Source: EX4484-2 sp964592095
Lineage (GTDB): Archaea; Altiarchaeota; Altiarchaeia; IMC4; QMZM01
Reading direction: 5' to 3'
NCBI GenBank assembly: GCA_964592095.1
Contig: CAZQER010000054.1
Coordinates: forward strand, 1 to 7,735
Length of the DNA stretch: 7,735 bases
The notes beneath the pieces are model-generated. The model was not told the DNA's origin. It ran no database searches and worked only from the letters and a program-made list of their open reading frames with translations. Within the stretch, counting starts at the first letter, position 1. Each line of letters begins with the position of its first letter. The translations under genes were made by a program, and so were the position numbers. Of this stretch, positions 1-5,738 are shown one piece after another.

Positions 1-98
1 AGAAAAGGGTTAGCATTACACCATATCTCATAATGCTATTCTTCATTCTGCTTTTTGCTGTTCTTTATCTCTACAGGGGTGCGTTTATTAAGAAGTAG
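1..98 (+). CDS. C-terminal end of a membrane protein (partial)
   Basis: The frame starting at base 3 is open from the window edge to a TAG at 96-98 and gives 31 residues. They contain one strongly hydrophobic stretch (LIMLFFILLFAVLYLY, about residues 9-24) followed by a short basic tail ending in RGAFIKK. This is the look of a last transmembrane helix with a positively charged cytoplasmic end. The other two plus-strand frames have stops within the first 33 bases, which supports this frame. The rest of the gene lies to the left, so no function can be assigned. It runs in the same direction as the acylphosphatase remnant and thrS, and ends 20 bases before the remnant's ATG. Being so short, it could be chance, but the hydrophobic/basic composition argues for a real gene end. 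Confidence 0.55.
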   Translation, partial: KRVSITPYLIMLFFILLFAVLYLYRGAFIKK

Positions 99-118
99 GG
101 GTAGAATATCCAACAGAG

Positions 119-294
119 ATGGAAAGGGTTGAAATAGTTGCGAAGGGAGAGATTCAGAGGTAGGGTGTAGGACTATGTTGAAAGGGTAGCAAGAAATCTT
201 GGGTTTTTGGATACGCCTTTATTTGGATTTTGAGATTAAATATCAAAATAGAATTGATAGATAGGAGGAACTCCAAGAGTATAGTAAGATTTTG
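119..294 (+). pseudogene. Decayed acylphosphatase gene
   Basis: An ATG at 119 opens a frame reading MERVEIVAKGEIQR and then a TAG at 161-163. Shifting by one base gives VGCR (160-171), and shifting once more gives DYVERVARNLG (171-203). Joined, these match the acylphosphatase N-terminus (hydrophobic strand, K-G-x-(V/I)-Q-x-V-G-(F/Y)-R, then a helix with A-R-x-L-G). The phosphate-binding loop arginine survives in VGCR. Further on, another frame reads DFEIKYQNRIDR, a TAG at 262-264, then EELQEYSKIL ending at 294, which resembles the family's second half. The conserved catalytic asparagine loop (G-x-V-x-N) is not recognisable. Acylphosphatases are small cytosolic enzymes of about 90 residues that hydrolyse acyl-phosphates. 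At least two frame changes plus an in-frame stop make a working product very unlikely. The N-terminal half is a confident match; the C-terminal half is tentative. Sequencing error is the alternative, but the neighbouring genes are intact. Confidence 0.62.
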
Positions 295-400
295 TGAAAT
301 GGAATATAAATTCGGTTCATCTCAGCATGGTTATTTTTGCTTATTTGTGAATATGAATTACAAATCCAGCAATTTTTAAGTTACATTTTGGAATTGTTTG

Positions 401-410
401 ATTTATTATT
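401..410 (+). promoter_or_regulatory. Possible TATA box for thrS
   Basis: The run ATTTATTATT is centred about 28 bases before the thrS ATG at 433. In archaea transcription starts about 25 bases after the TATA box, so this would give a nearly leaderless mRNA. That fits the absence of a Shine-Dalgarno motif before this ATG. The whole region from 295 to 432 is AT-rich, so other placements are possible. Nothing else recognisable lies in that stretch. Confidence 0.28.
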
Positions 411-432
411 TCTATATTCCAATTTTTATTTT

Positions 433-2283
433 ATGCGAATTCTTTTTATACATTCAGATTATTTGAAATTTGAGGTAAAGAAGAAGGCATTAAAAGATGC
501 AGAAAAAATAACTGAAAAGAAAGGAGAGACCAAAAATGTCCTTGTAGTATTTATTGCCGCTGAGCGTATTGATGAAAAAAATCCGGAATCTGTTATTAAT
601 CAATTGATTTCGGAGATAGAGGATATATATAAAAAAATCAATGCTGAATCAATTGTTATTTATCCATATGCGCACCTATCTAGTAATCTAAGTTCTCCTG
701 ATGTTGCAAGAAAGATTTTGGATACCGTATACGAAAAGTTAAAGGATTATTATAAGGTAATAAAAGCACCATTTGGGTGGTATAAAAGTTTTGAGTTAAG
801 GTGTAAGGGTCATCCATTATCTGAACTTTCTAGGACAATAGTTCCAGAAGAAGAAAAGGAAAGGGAGTCCAAGGCATTAATTGTTGAAAAAAGATTGAAA
901 TCTTATTGGTATATCCTTGATATCAATGGAGAACTTATACCCGTGGATGAATTTGATTTTGGCAAATATGAAAATCTTAAGAAATTTGTAGATTATGAGA
1001 TTTCAGGTACAAGAAAGGTTGAAATAGAACCTCCCCATGTCAGGTATATGAGAGAACACGAGATTGCAGATTATGAACCGGGGAGTGATGCCGGTAATAT
1101 GAGATGGTACCCAAAGGGTTCACTTATTAAGAGACTTCTTGAGGAAAATGTTTCAAGGATGGTAGCAGATTATGGAGGTATGCAAGTAGAAACCCCAATA
1201 ATGTATGATTTACATCACAAAAAACTTTCAAGGTATCTGGATAGATTTCCTGCCAGACAATACACCCTAAAAACAAAGGAGAAGGAATACTTTTTGAGGT
1301 TTGCGGCGTGTTTTGGTCAATATCTTATGAAACATGATATGCTCATCTCATATAAAAATCTTCCACTCAAACTCTATGAATTGTCTCACTATAGTTTTCG
1401 CTACGAGCAAAGGGGTGAACTGGTTGGATTAAGAAGGCTCAGGGCATTTACAATGCCGGATATGCATACATTAGTAAAGGATACGGAACAGGCGAAAGAT
1501 GAATTTCTCAAACAATACAAACTTTCTGTTAAATGGATGAAATCACTTGATTTGGACTATGAGGTTGGCATAAGATTTGTGAGGGATTTCTACAATGAAA
1601 ATAAAGACTTTGCAAAGGAGTTGGTGAGAATTGTAGGAAAACCAGTACTTGTTGAAATCTGGGATGAAAGACCGTTTTACTTTGTTATGAAGTTTGAATT
1701 CAATATTATAGATGCTCTCAACAAGGCCTCTGCTCTATCAACTGTGCAGATAGATATAGAAAACACCAAGAGATTTGATATTACTTATATAGATGAAAAT
1801 GGAGAGAAGAGATATCCATTAATGTTGCATGCATCCCTGTCTGGAAGTATAGATAGAAATGTTTATGCATTGTTAGAAAAGGCATATATAGACAAAAAAA
1901 ATGGGAAAAAGCCAGTACTTCCATTATGGGTTTCTCCAACACAGATAAGACTATTGCCAGTATCTGATGATTTCCTTGAAATGGCTGAATGGATTGCAGA
2001 TAAACTACAGGAGAATAATATAAGGGTTGATATAGATGACAGAAATGAAACAATAGGAAAGAGGATAAGAGATGCAGAAAAAGAGTGGATTCCCAGAATT
2101 GTTGTAATAGGTGAAAAGGAAAGAAATAGGAATTTATTCAATGTTAGGGTCAGGGGGACCGATAAGCAAATAGAGATGACACTGGATGAGATTATAAGAG
2201 ATATATCTGAAAGGACTAAAGGGATGCCATTCAAGCCATTGCCATTACCAAGATATATATCCAAGAGACCAAGATTTGTATAA
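433..2283 (+). CDS. thrS: Threonyl-tRNA synthetase, archaeal type
   Basis: Charges tRNA-Thr with threonine in the cytosol (class II aminoacyl-tRNA synthetase). With the start at 433 the protein has 616 residues. Residues 1-145 form the archaeal D-aminoacyl-tRNA-deacylase-like editing domain that removes mischarged serine: it opens MRILFIHSDY and contains YPYAHLSS (77-84, H81) and KGHPLSELSR (125-134). The catalytic core follows: motif 1 around P255, motif 2 FRYEQRGELVGLRRLRAF (322-339), motif 3 HASLSGSIDR (466-475). The three family zinc ligands that recognise threonine are present as C293, H345 and H466. From about 495 to the end is the anticodon-binding domain. The frame is open back to 337, but the extra 32 residues are hydrophobic and unlike the family, whose N-terminus matches exactly at the ATG at 433. 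No key residue is missing; it looks fully active. Confidence 0.97.
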   Translation: MRILFIHSDYLKFEVKKKALKDAEKITEKKGETKNVLVVFIAAERIDEKNPESVINQLISEIEDIYKKINAESIVIYPYAHLSSNLSSPDVARKILDTVYEKLKDYYKVIKAPFGWYKSFELRCKGHPLSELSRTIVPEEEKERESKALIVEKRLKSYWYILDINGELIPVDEFDFGKYENLKKFVDYEISGTRKVEIEPPHVRYMREHEIADYEPGSDAGNMRWYPKGSLIKRLLEENVSRMVADYGGMQVETPIMYDLHHKKLSRYLDRFPARQYTLKTKEKEYFLRFAACFGQYLMKHDMLISYKNLPLKLYELSHYSFRYEQRGELVGLRRLRAFTMPDMHTLVKDTEQAKDEFLKQYKLSVKWMKSLDLDYEVGIRFVRDFYNENKDFAKELVRIVGKPVLVEIWDERPFYFVMKFEFNIIDALNKASALSTVQIDIENTKRFDITYIDENGEKRYPLMLHASLSGSIDRNVYALLEKAYIDKKNGKKPVLPLWVSPTQIRLLPVSDDFLEMAEWIADKLQENNIRVDIDDRNETIGKRIRDAEKEWIPRIVVIGEKERNRNLFNVRVRGTDKQIEMTLDEIIRDISERTKGMPFKPLPLPRYISKRPRFV

Positions 2284-2290
2284 GGGGGGT

Positions 2291-2305
2291 AAATATATTA
2301 TAAAT
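2291..2305 (+). promoter_or_regulatory. TATA-like promoter element of the rpiA-pfdA-ftsY operon
   Basis: AAATATATTATAAAT lies in the 48-bp gap between thrS and the next gene. Its centre is about 34 bases before the ATG at 2332, which would place the transcription start near 2322 with a leader of about ten bases. A GAGGGG run at 2321-2326 could serve as a weak ribosome binding site if the start is slightly earlier. The G-run just upstream (2284-2289) is not a recognised BRE. Composition supports it, but no experiment does. Confidence 0.45.
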
Positions 2306-2331
2306 GATATATGAAATAAGAGGGGAACATA

Positions 2332-2622
2332 ATGATAGCATTGGGTGATATATGGGGTGATATCAAGAGCGATCCAAGGGTTATAAATGTTAGGTTTAAT
2401 CAGAGATATCTGAGAATGATAGGAAATTTAGTTGAGAGGAGGGGTTTTCATGAAACAAAGCTTTATCTATGGGATAATCTAAATAGATCTGATTTAGAGT
2501 ATCAATCCTCAGCCTTACTCTCTATCCTTTCAAGACTTGAGAGGGAGGAGGAAATAAGGGAGGATAATACCACCGTAGGTTATATATTGAAAGAATTGTC
2601 TGTATTAAAGTCATTAAAATGA
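2332..2622 (+). CDS. Hypothetical protein, 96 residues, first gene of the rpiA operon
   Basis: I do not recognise this family. The product is small, charged and probably soluble: no signal peptide, no membrane segment and no cysteine. From about residue 23 on it looks mainly helical, with amphipathic stretches (NQRYLRMIGNLVERRGF, about 23-39; SALLSILSRLEREEEIRE, about 60-77). The start at 2332 is preceded by GAGGGG at a spacing of about 5 bases. Its TGA at 2620-2622 shares bases with the rpiA ATG (ATGA), which usually means translational coupling, and codon use matches the neighbours. It is therefore likely a genuine gene made with ribose-5-phosphate isomerase. In many archaea ribosomal or translation-factor genes precede pfdA-ftsY; this protein does not resemble L18Ae/LX or any of those. 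Confidence 0.8.
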   Translation: MIALGDIWGDIKSDPRVINVRFNQRYLRMIGNLVERRGFHETKLYLWDNLNRSDLEYQSSALLSILSRLEREEEIREDNTTVGYILKELSVLKSLK

Positions 2623-3299
2623 ATATAATTGAAATATCCAAGAAGACTGCTGGAGAAAAGGGTGCAGAATATATTAGAGATGGAATGGTTATAGGTTTGG
2701 GAACTGGCTCTACTGTTAGGTATACCATAGAGGCAATTGCAAATAGAATAAAGTATGAGAATCTGGATATAATAGGAATACCGACATCCAATGCCACAGA
2801 AAAATTGGCCTTATCACTCGGAATAAAAATATCTTCTCTGGAAGAGTATTCTGAGGTTGATTTATGCATAGATGGAGCAGATGAGGTTGATAGCGAATTT
2901 AATTTGATTAAAGGGGCTGGTGGTGCCCACACAATGGAAAAAATTGTATCATCGGCATCCAAAAGATTTATTGTGGTGGTGGATAAAACAAAGATGGTTG
3001 AAAAAATAGGAAAACTCCCTGTTCCGGTAGAGTTTATTTCATTCGGAAAAAGGTTTATAAGTAACGAACTGCGAAGGATTGGAGGCTATCCCGAATTAAG
3101 AGAAAACTTTAGGACAGATAACGGTAATTTAATTTTTGATACAAAATTTCATATAAATAATCCTTCACTATTGGAGGATAAGATAAATTCTATTCCGGGA
3201 GTTATAGAGAATGGTGTTTTCTCTAAAAGAAGACCCGAGATGATTATAGTGGGGGATGGGAATAATTTTAGAATATTAAACAGGAGTGAAAATGGATAA
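2619..3299 (+). CDS. rpiA: Ribose-5-phosphate isomerase A
   Basis: Interconverts ribose 5-phosphate and ribulose 5-phosphate in the cytosol, supplying ribose for nucleotide synthesis. The 226 residues match the usual RpiA length. Family signatures are in order: the phosphate-binding loop GLGTGSTV (26-33), IDGADEVD (84-91), KGAGGAHTMEK (98-108) and the lysine region DKTK (122-125). By alignment to the E. coli enzyme, D85, D88, K98, E107 (catalytic base) and K125 correspond to D81, D84, K94, E103 and K121, so the active site is complete. The glycine loop is slightly variant (KGAGGAH instead of the common KGGGGAL). The start overlaps the preceding stop as ATGA and has no Shine-Dalgarno of its own, suggesting coupled translation. 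The last codons overlap pfdA. Confidence in function is high. Confidence 0.96.
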   Translation: MNIIEISKKTAGEKGAEYIRDGMVIGLGTGSTVRYTIEAIANRIKYENLDIIGIPTSNATEKLALSLGIKISSLEEYSEVDLCIDGADEVDSEFNLIKGAGGAHTMEKIVSSASKRFIVVVDKTKMVEKIGKLPVPVEFISFGKRFISNELRRIGGYPELRENFRTDNGNLIFDTKFHINNPSLLEDKINSIPGVIENGVFSKRRPEMIIVGDGNNFRILNRSENG

Positions 3300-3738
3300 A
3301 AGCATGCGGGAGGAGTTACAAAAAATATTAGTTGAAGCGGAGATGTATAGAAGGCAGTTTGAGAGTATTTCTGCTCAGTTGAATATCTTTGAAGGTATAT
3401 ATACTGAAATTGGTGAAACAATAGATGCTATAGAATACTTACAAAAAATTAAAAATAAAAGGGAGATACTTGTGCCGTTGGGTTCAAACTCCTATATAAG
3501 AGCAGAATTGAGGGATATGAAAAATGTAATCTTGGGGATTGGTGCCAATGTATCGCTTGAAGAGCCAGTAGATGAAGCAAAAAATACACTTCAGAAAAGG
3601 AGGGAAAGTATTGTTAAAGAGATGAAGAAATTGCAGGAATTGATTGAGAAGATAAATATCAAACAAAATGAACTCAATAAGAGATATAAAGAATTGACAG
3701 ATAAAATGCAAAGTTCTAATGAGAAATCCAAAGCGTGA
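3292..3738 (+). CDS. pfdA: Prefoldin alpha subunit
   Basis: Subunit of prefoldin, the jellyfish-shaped ATP-independent chaperone that holds unfolded proteins and hands them to the thermosome. Archaeal prefoldin has two alpha and four beta subunits. The 148 residues show the family architecture: an N-terminal coiled-coil helix (about 1-55), a central beta-hairpin segment with ILVPLGSNSYIRAEL (59-73) and VILGIGANVSLEEPVDEA (78-95), and a C-terminal coiled coil (about 97-140) with a charged tail. The frame is open from a GTG at 3286, but AGGAG at 3282-3286 sits 5 bases before the ATG at 3292, which I chose; an ATG at 3304 is also possible. It overlaps rpiA by 8 bases and is followed 9 bases later by ftsY, a pairing conserved in many archaea. 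The beta subunit is not in this window. Confidence 0.93.
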   Translation: MDKSMREELQKILVEAEMYRRQFESISAQLNIFEGIYTEIGETIDAIEYLQKIKNKREILVPLGSNSYIRAELRDMKNVILGIGANVSLEEPVDEAKNTLQKRRESIVKEMKKLQELIEKINIKQNELNKRYKELTDKMQSSNEKSKA

Positions 3739-3747
3739 AGGCATAAA

Positions 3748-4698
3748 ATGTTTCAGTCACTAAGGGAAAAACTGAGTTCTTTTATAGGTAATACGGGAAA
3801 GGAGATAAAATTAACAAAAAGTACCCGTATTAAGGGATTCATTTTGTCAAAAATAAAACTTTCTGAAAGTGATTTGGAGGATCTACTATGGAAACTTCAT
3901 ATTGATTTAATACAGAGTGATGTGGCTGTAGAAACTGCAGATTTTATAATAGAGAATATAAAAAGAAAACTATTGGATAGTGAGGTAGAGAAGGACAAGA
4001 TTGATGAATATATAAAGAATTCCATAAGGGATGTATTGTTTGATGTATTAACTCCTGAGAGGGATGTAAATTTATTGGAAGATATTAAAAGTATTGAAAG
4101 GTCTGAAAGACCATATAAAATTGTATTTCTTGGGATAAATGGTAGTGGAAAAACAACAACCATAGCCAAAATTGCCTATTATCTCATAAAAAACAATCTA
4201 TCCGTTGTGATGGCGGCTGGTGATACATTCAGGGCAGGAGCAATTGAGCAGATAGAAAAACACGCAAAAAATCTTGGTGTTAGAGTGATAAAACATCAAA
4301 AGGGTGCTGATGCTGCTGCAGTAATATATGATGCAATTGAACATGCTAAGGCAAAGAACATTGATGTTGTACTTGCAGATACTGCAGGAAGAATGCAAAC
4401 CAATGTAAATCTAATGGATGAATTAAAAAAGATATGCAGGGTTAATAAACCAAATCTTAAAATATTTGTTGGAGATTCACTTACCGGAAATGATGCTGTA
4501 GATCAGGCAAAGAGGTTTAATGATGCAGTAGGAATTGATGCAGTAATCCTCACAAAAATGGATTCTGATGCCAAGGGAGGTTCTACATTATCCATAACAA
4601 ATGAGATAAAAAAACCAGTGATATTCATAGGTATTGGACAGGGATATGAGGATTTGATGGAATTTGATAAGGAATGGTTTATCAATCAACTTCTATAA
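3748..4698 (+). CDS. ftsY: Signal recognition particle receptor FtsY
   Basis: SRP GTPase that docks SRP-bound ribosomes at the membrane for co-translational insertion. The 316 residues comprise a short basic N-terminus (1-30), the helical N domain (about 30-115) and the GTPase G domain with all motifs: P-loop GINGSGKTTT (129-138), DTFRAGA (159-165), DTAGR (211-215), TKMD (269-272) and the closing IGIGQGYEDL (294-303). GDSLTGNDA (242-250) is the FtsY version of the loop; SRP54 differs here and would carry an M domain, which is absent. There is no long acidic A domain as in E. coli, usual for archaea. GTGA at 3735-3738 may act as the ribosome binding site. The gene closes a plus-strand operon and its last 6 bases overlap a convergent membrane protein gene. 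Confidence 0.96.
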   Translation: MFQSLREKLSSFIGNTGKEIKLTKSTRIKGFILSKIKLSESDLEDLLWKLHIDLIQSDVAVETADFIIENIKRKLLDSEVEKDKIDEYIKNSIRDVLFDVLTPERDVNLLEDIKSIERSERPYKIVFLGINGSGKTTTIAKIAYYLIKNNLSVVMAAGDTFRAGAIEQIEKHAKNLGVRVIKHQKGADAAAVIYDAIEHAKAKNIDVVLADTAGRMQTNVNLMDELKKICRVNKPNLKIFVGDSLTGNDAVDQAKRFNDAVGIDAVILTKMDSDAKGGSTLSITNEIKKPVIFIGIGQGYEDLMEFDKEWFINQLL

Positions 4699-5028
4699 TT
4701 GTAGGAGCAGTGACTCGTTAAATTTTTTGTATCTTATTATTTCTGTAAAAATCCAGCACAATGGTAATATGATTATAGTTATCTGCATTCGCATGTAATA
4801 ATCTCTTATCAATTTACATGTCATAACAGCCCACATTATGTGGAATATAATAAGAATGGCGAATGAGATTGCAGGAGAATATATGCAAAATCCTTTATCT
4901 CTTCTTAGAGAGTAATAGAGAAAATCGATTATGAAAATTAATACGATGTAAGGTATTATATAAAACAAAAGAATTCCAGCAATTAACTCTGACAAATCTG
5001 ATGATGTGAGAAGTTCTCCTATTTGCAT
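4693..5028 (-). CDS. Small membrane protein with three predicted helices, unknown function
   Basis: The 111-residue product has three hydrophobic segments, at about residues 14-40, 52-74 and 81-99, separated by short polar loops (SLRRDKGFC around 40-48; IRDYYMRM around 74-81). It ends in a short polar tail. The basic residues cluster after the first and third segments. I do not recognise the family and see no catalytic motif or signal-peptidase site. The frame is open back to a TTG at 5055, but that codon lies inside the hairpin at 5046-5078. The ATG at 5028 is the more credible start, although no clear ribosome binding site precedes it. The stop lies within ftsY (6-bp convergent overlap). 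It follows the winged-helix gene by 85 bases and may share its transcript. A real gene is likely but not certain. Confidence 0.65.
   Translation of the reverse strand: MQIGELLTSSDLSELIAGILLFYIIPYIVLIFIIDFLYYSLRRDKGFCIYSPAISFAILIIFHIMWAVMTCKLIRDYYMRMQITIIILPLCWIFTEIIRYKKFNESLLLQL
4723..4728 (+). terminator. Oligo-T terminator after ftsY
   Basis: A TTTTTT run begins 25 bases after the ftsY stop, followed by more T-rich sequence (about 4729-4744). Archaeal RNA polymerase ends transcription at T-runs on the non-template strand without needing a hairpin, so this is a fair candidate for the end of the plus-strand operon. It lies inside the 3' part of the convergent gene. Confidence 0.4.
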
Positions 5029-5045
5029 TTTTAAGATGAGAGTGA

Positions 5046-5078
5046 CCACCCACAACCATTTGGCAGGGTTGCGGGTGG
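5046..5078 (-). other. GC-rich hairpin, possible structured RNA
   Basis: The arms 5046-5057 and 5067-5078 are complementary over 12 positions with one exception (5052/5072), around a 9-base loop. On the plus strand the exception is an A-C mismatch; on the minus strand it becomes a U-G wobble pair, so the minus-strand RNA can pair fully. The surrounding block (about 5041-5090) is clearly richer in G+C than the rest of the window. It sits between the stop of the winged-helix gene and the ATG of the small membrane protein gene, both on the minus strand. It could be a processing or stability element, a leader structure for the downstream gene, or part of a small RNA. No U-tract follows it, so an intrinsic terminator is not supported. 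Confidence 0.5.
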
Positions 5079-5113
5079 GGTGGTTGGCTGAATCTTATTA
5101 TCTACACCTTAAT

Positions 5114-5614
5114 CTATACCTTCAACTTGTAAAATACCTTCCTTCCAACATATTCTTTTTCAAGTATATTCATTGAAAACAGTTTGCTTAACCTGGCACT
5201 TGCAGCGTTTCTTCCCTTATATTTGAATTTCTTTTGTAAATCATCTGCACATACCCTTCTGTTCTTTTTAATGAATTCCAATATTTCTTCATCCCTCTCA
5301 GATATATTAACAGAACTTTTGATATCTGATCTGCTTGATTCTAATGATTCCAATTTTGAATTCAATTCTTCCAGTTGTGTTGATATCTTTTCAAGTTTTT
5401 CAAAGAGTTTTTCAAACCTTCTTAGGTGTTCTGCGATATAATCAAACTTTCCATTGATTCTCTTTATAACAAGATTGGTACTTTTTCTCTCCTCTGCAAG
5501 TGCAAATAGCATTCGACCAATAGTAACGGGGTCAAGATTCTCATATGATTCTGTTAATGTACTGCCTACCAGTTCTTCAAATTCCTTTTCATATTCTGTG
5601 AGTGGATCCTTCAT
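5114..5614 (-). CDS. Coiled-coil and winged-helix DNA-binding protein, probable transcription regulator
   Basis: The 166-residue protein has three parts. Residues 1-50 form an acidic helical region. About 60-98 is a coiled coil with repeated leucine spacing (FEKLFEKLEKISTQLEELNS). Residues 103-166 look like a winged helix: SERDEEILEFIKKNRR (105-120) as helix 1, VCADDLQKKF (121-130) as helix 2, a GRNAASARLSKLFSMNIL recognition helix region (134-151), and a wing with VGRKVFYKLKV at the end. The single cysteine rules out a zinc site of the usual kind. Such proteins are typically cytoplasmic dimeric regulators, with dimerisation through the coil; the specific family is not recognised. Its leader contains three evenly spaced palindromes, suggesting autoregulation. 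It lies between a secreted pilin-like gene and a small membrane protein gene on the same strand, which may be its targets; that is inference. Confidence 0.85.
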   Translation of the reverse strand: MKDPLTEYEKEFEELVGSTLTESYENLDPVTIGRMLFALAEERKSTNLVIKRINGKFDYIAEHLRRFEKLFEKLEKISTQLEELNSKLESLESSRSDIKSSVNISERDEEILEFIKKNRRVCADDLQKKFKYKGRNAASARLSKLFSMNILEKEYVGRKVFYKLKV

Positions 5615-5617
5615 CTT

Positions 5618-5664
5618 TCATGATACAAAATTATTAATTCATGATTATTATGATTTAGTCATGA
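5618..5664 (-). promoter_or_regulatory. Three phased TCATGA palindromes, candidate operator
   Basis: The palindrome TCATGA occurs at 5618-5623, 5639-5644 and 5659-5664, start to start 21 and 20 bases apart, close to two helical turns. The last lies within the longer perfect palindrome AGTCATGACT (5657-5666). All three fall between the likely TATA box and the ATG of the winged-helix gene. A dimeric protein binding the same DNA face at these sites would block the core promoter, so autorepression is the simplest reading. Confidence 0.5.
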
Positions 5665-5667
5665 CTC

Positions 5668-5680
5668 ATATAAATATATT
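5668..5680 (-). promoter_or_regulatory. TATA-like box for the winged-helix regulator gene
   Basis: On the minus strand this reads AATATATTTATAT, centred about 60 bases before the ATG at 5614. A start 25 bases downstream would fall near 5648 and give a leader of about 34 bases. The stretch from 5667 to 5738, between this gene and the pilin-like gene, holds no other feature that I can see, apart from a T5 run (minus strand, 5696-5700) that could weakly terminate the pilin transcript. Confidence 0.45.
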
Positions 5681-5738
5681 ATGGTTTTTTCATATAAAAA
5701 TCAAAGATCAATCAGGAATCAATCACATACATATAATT

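Noticed and set aside
337..432. Extended N-terminus of thrS as a signal peptide or membrane anchor
   Set aside because: Family members begin exactly at the ATG at 433; the extension covers AT-rich promoter sequence and its hydrophobic look comes from T-rich codons.
1863..2264. 133-codon minus-strand open frame opposite thrS
   Set aside because: It is the antisense shadow of the conserved anticodon-binding domain, with low-complexity Ser/Leu/Ile composition and no motif.
2332..2622. Ribosomal protein L18Ae/LX, often found before pfdA
   Set aside because: The 96-residue sequence lacks the family's basic, beta-rich pattern and shows no similarity that I can see.
2522..2962. 146-codon minus-strand open frame opposite the small gene and rpiA
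   Set aside because: Antisense of two well-supported genes, spanning their junction; no recognisable domain.
98..3299. Indels at 160 and 171 explained simply by poor sequence quality
   Set aside because: The adjoining thrS, rpiA and glmM genes are long and uninterrupted, and the remnant also has an in-frame TAG and a missing catalytic loop; reads would still be needed to exclude error.
5029..5055. TTG start at 5055 for the small membrane protein
   Set aside because: The TTG lies inside the hairpin stem and has no ribosome binding site; the ATG at 5028 is more credible.
5046..5078. Intrinsic terminator or tRNA fragment
   Set aside because: No U-tract follows the hairpin on either strand, and there is no cloverleaf or T-loop consensus.
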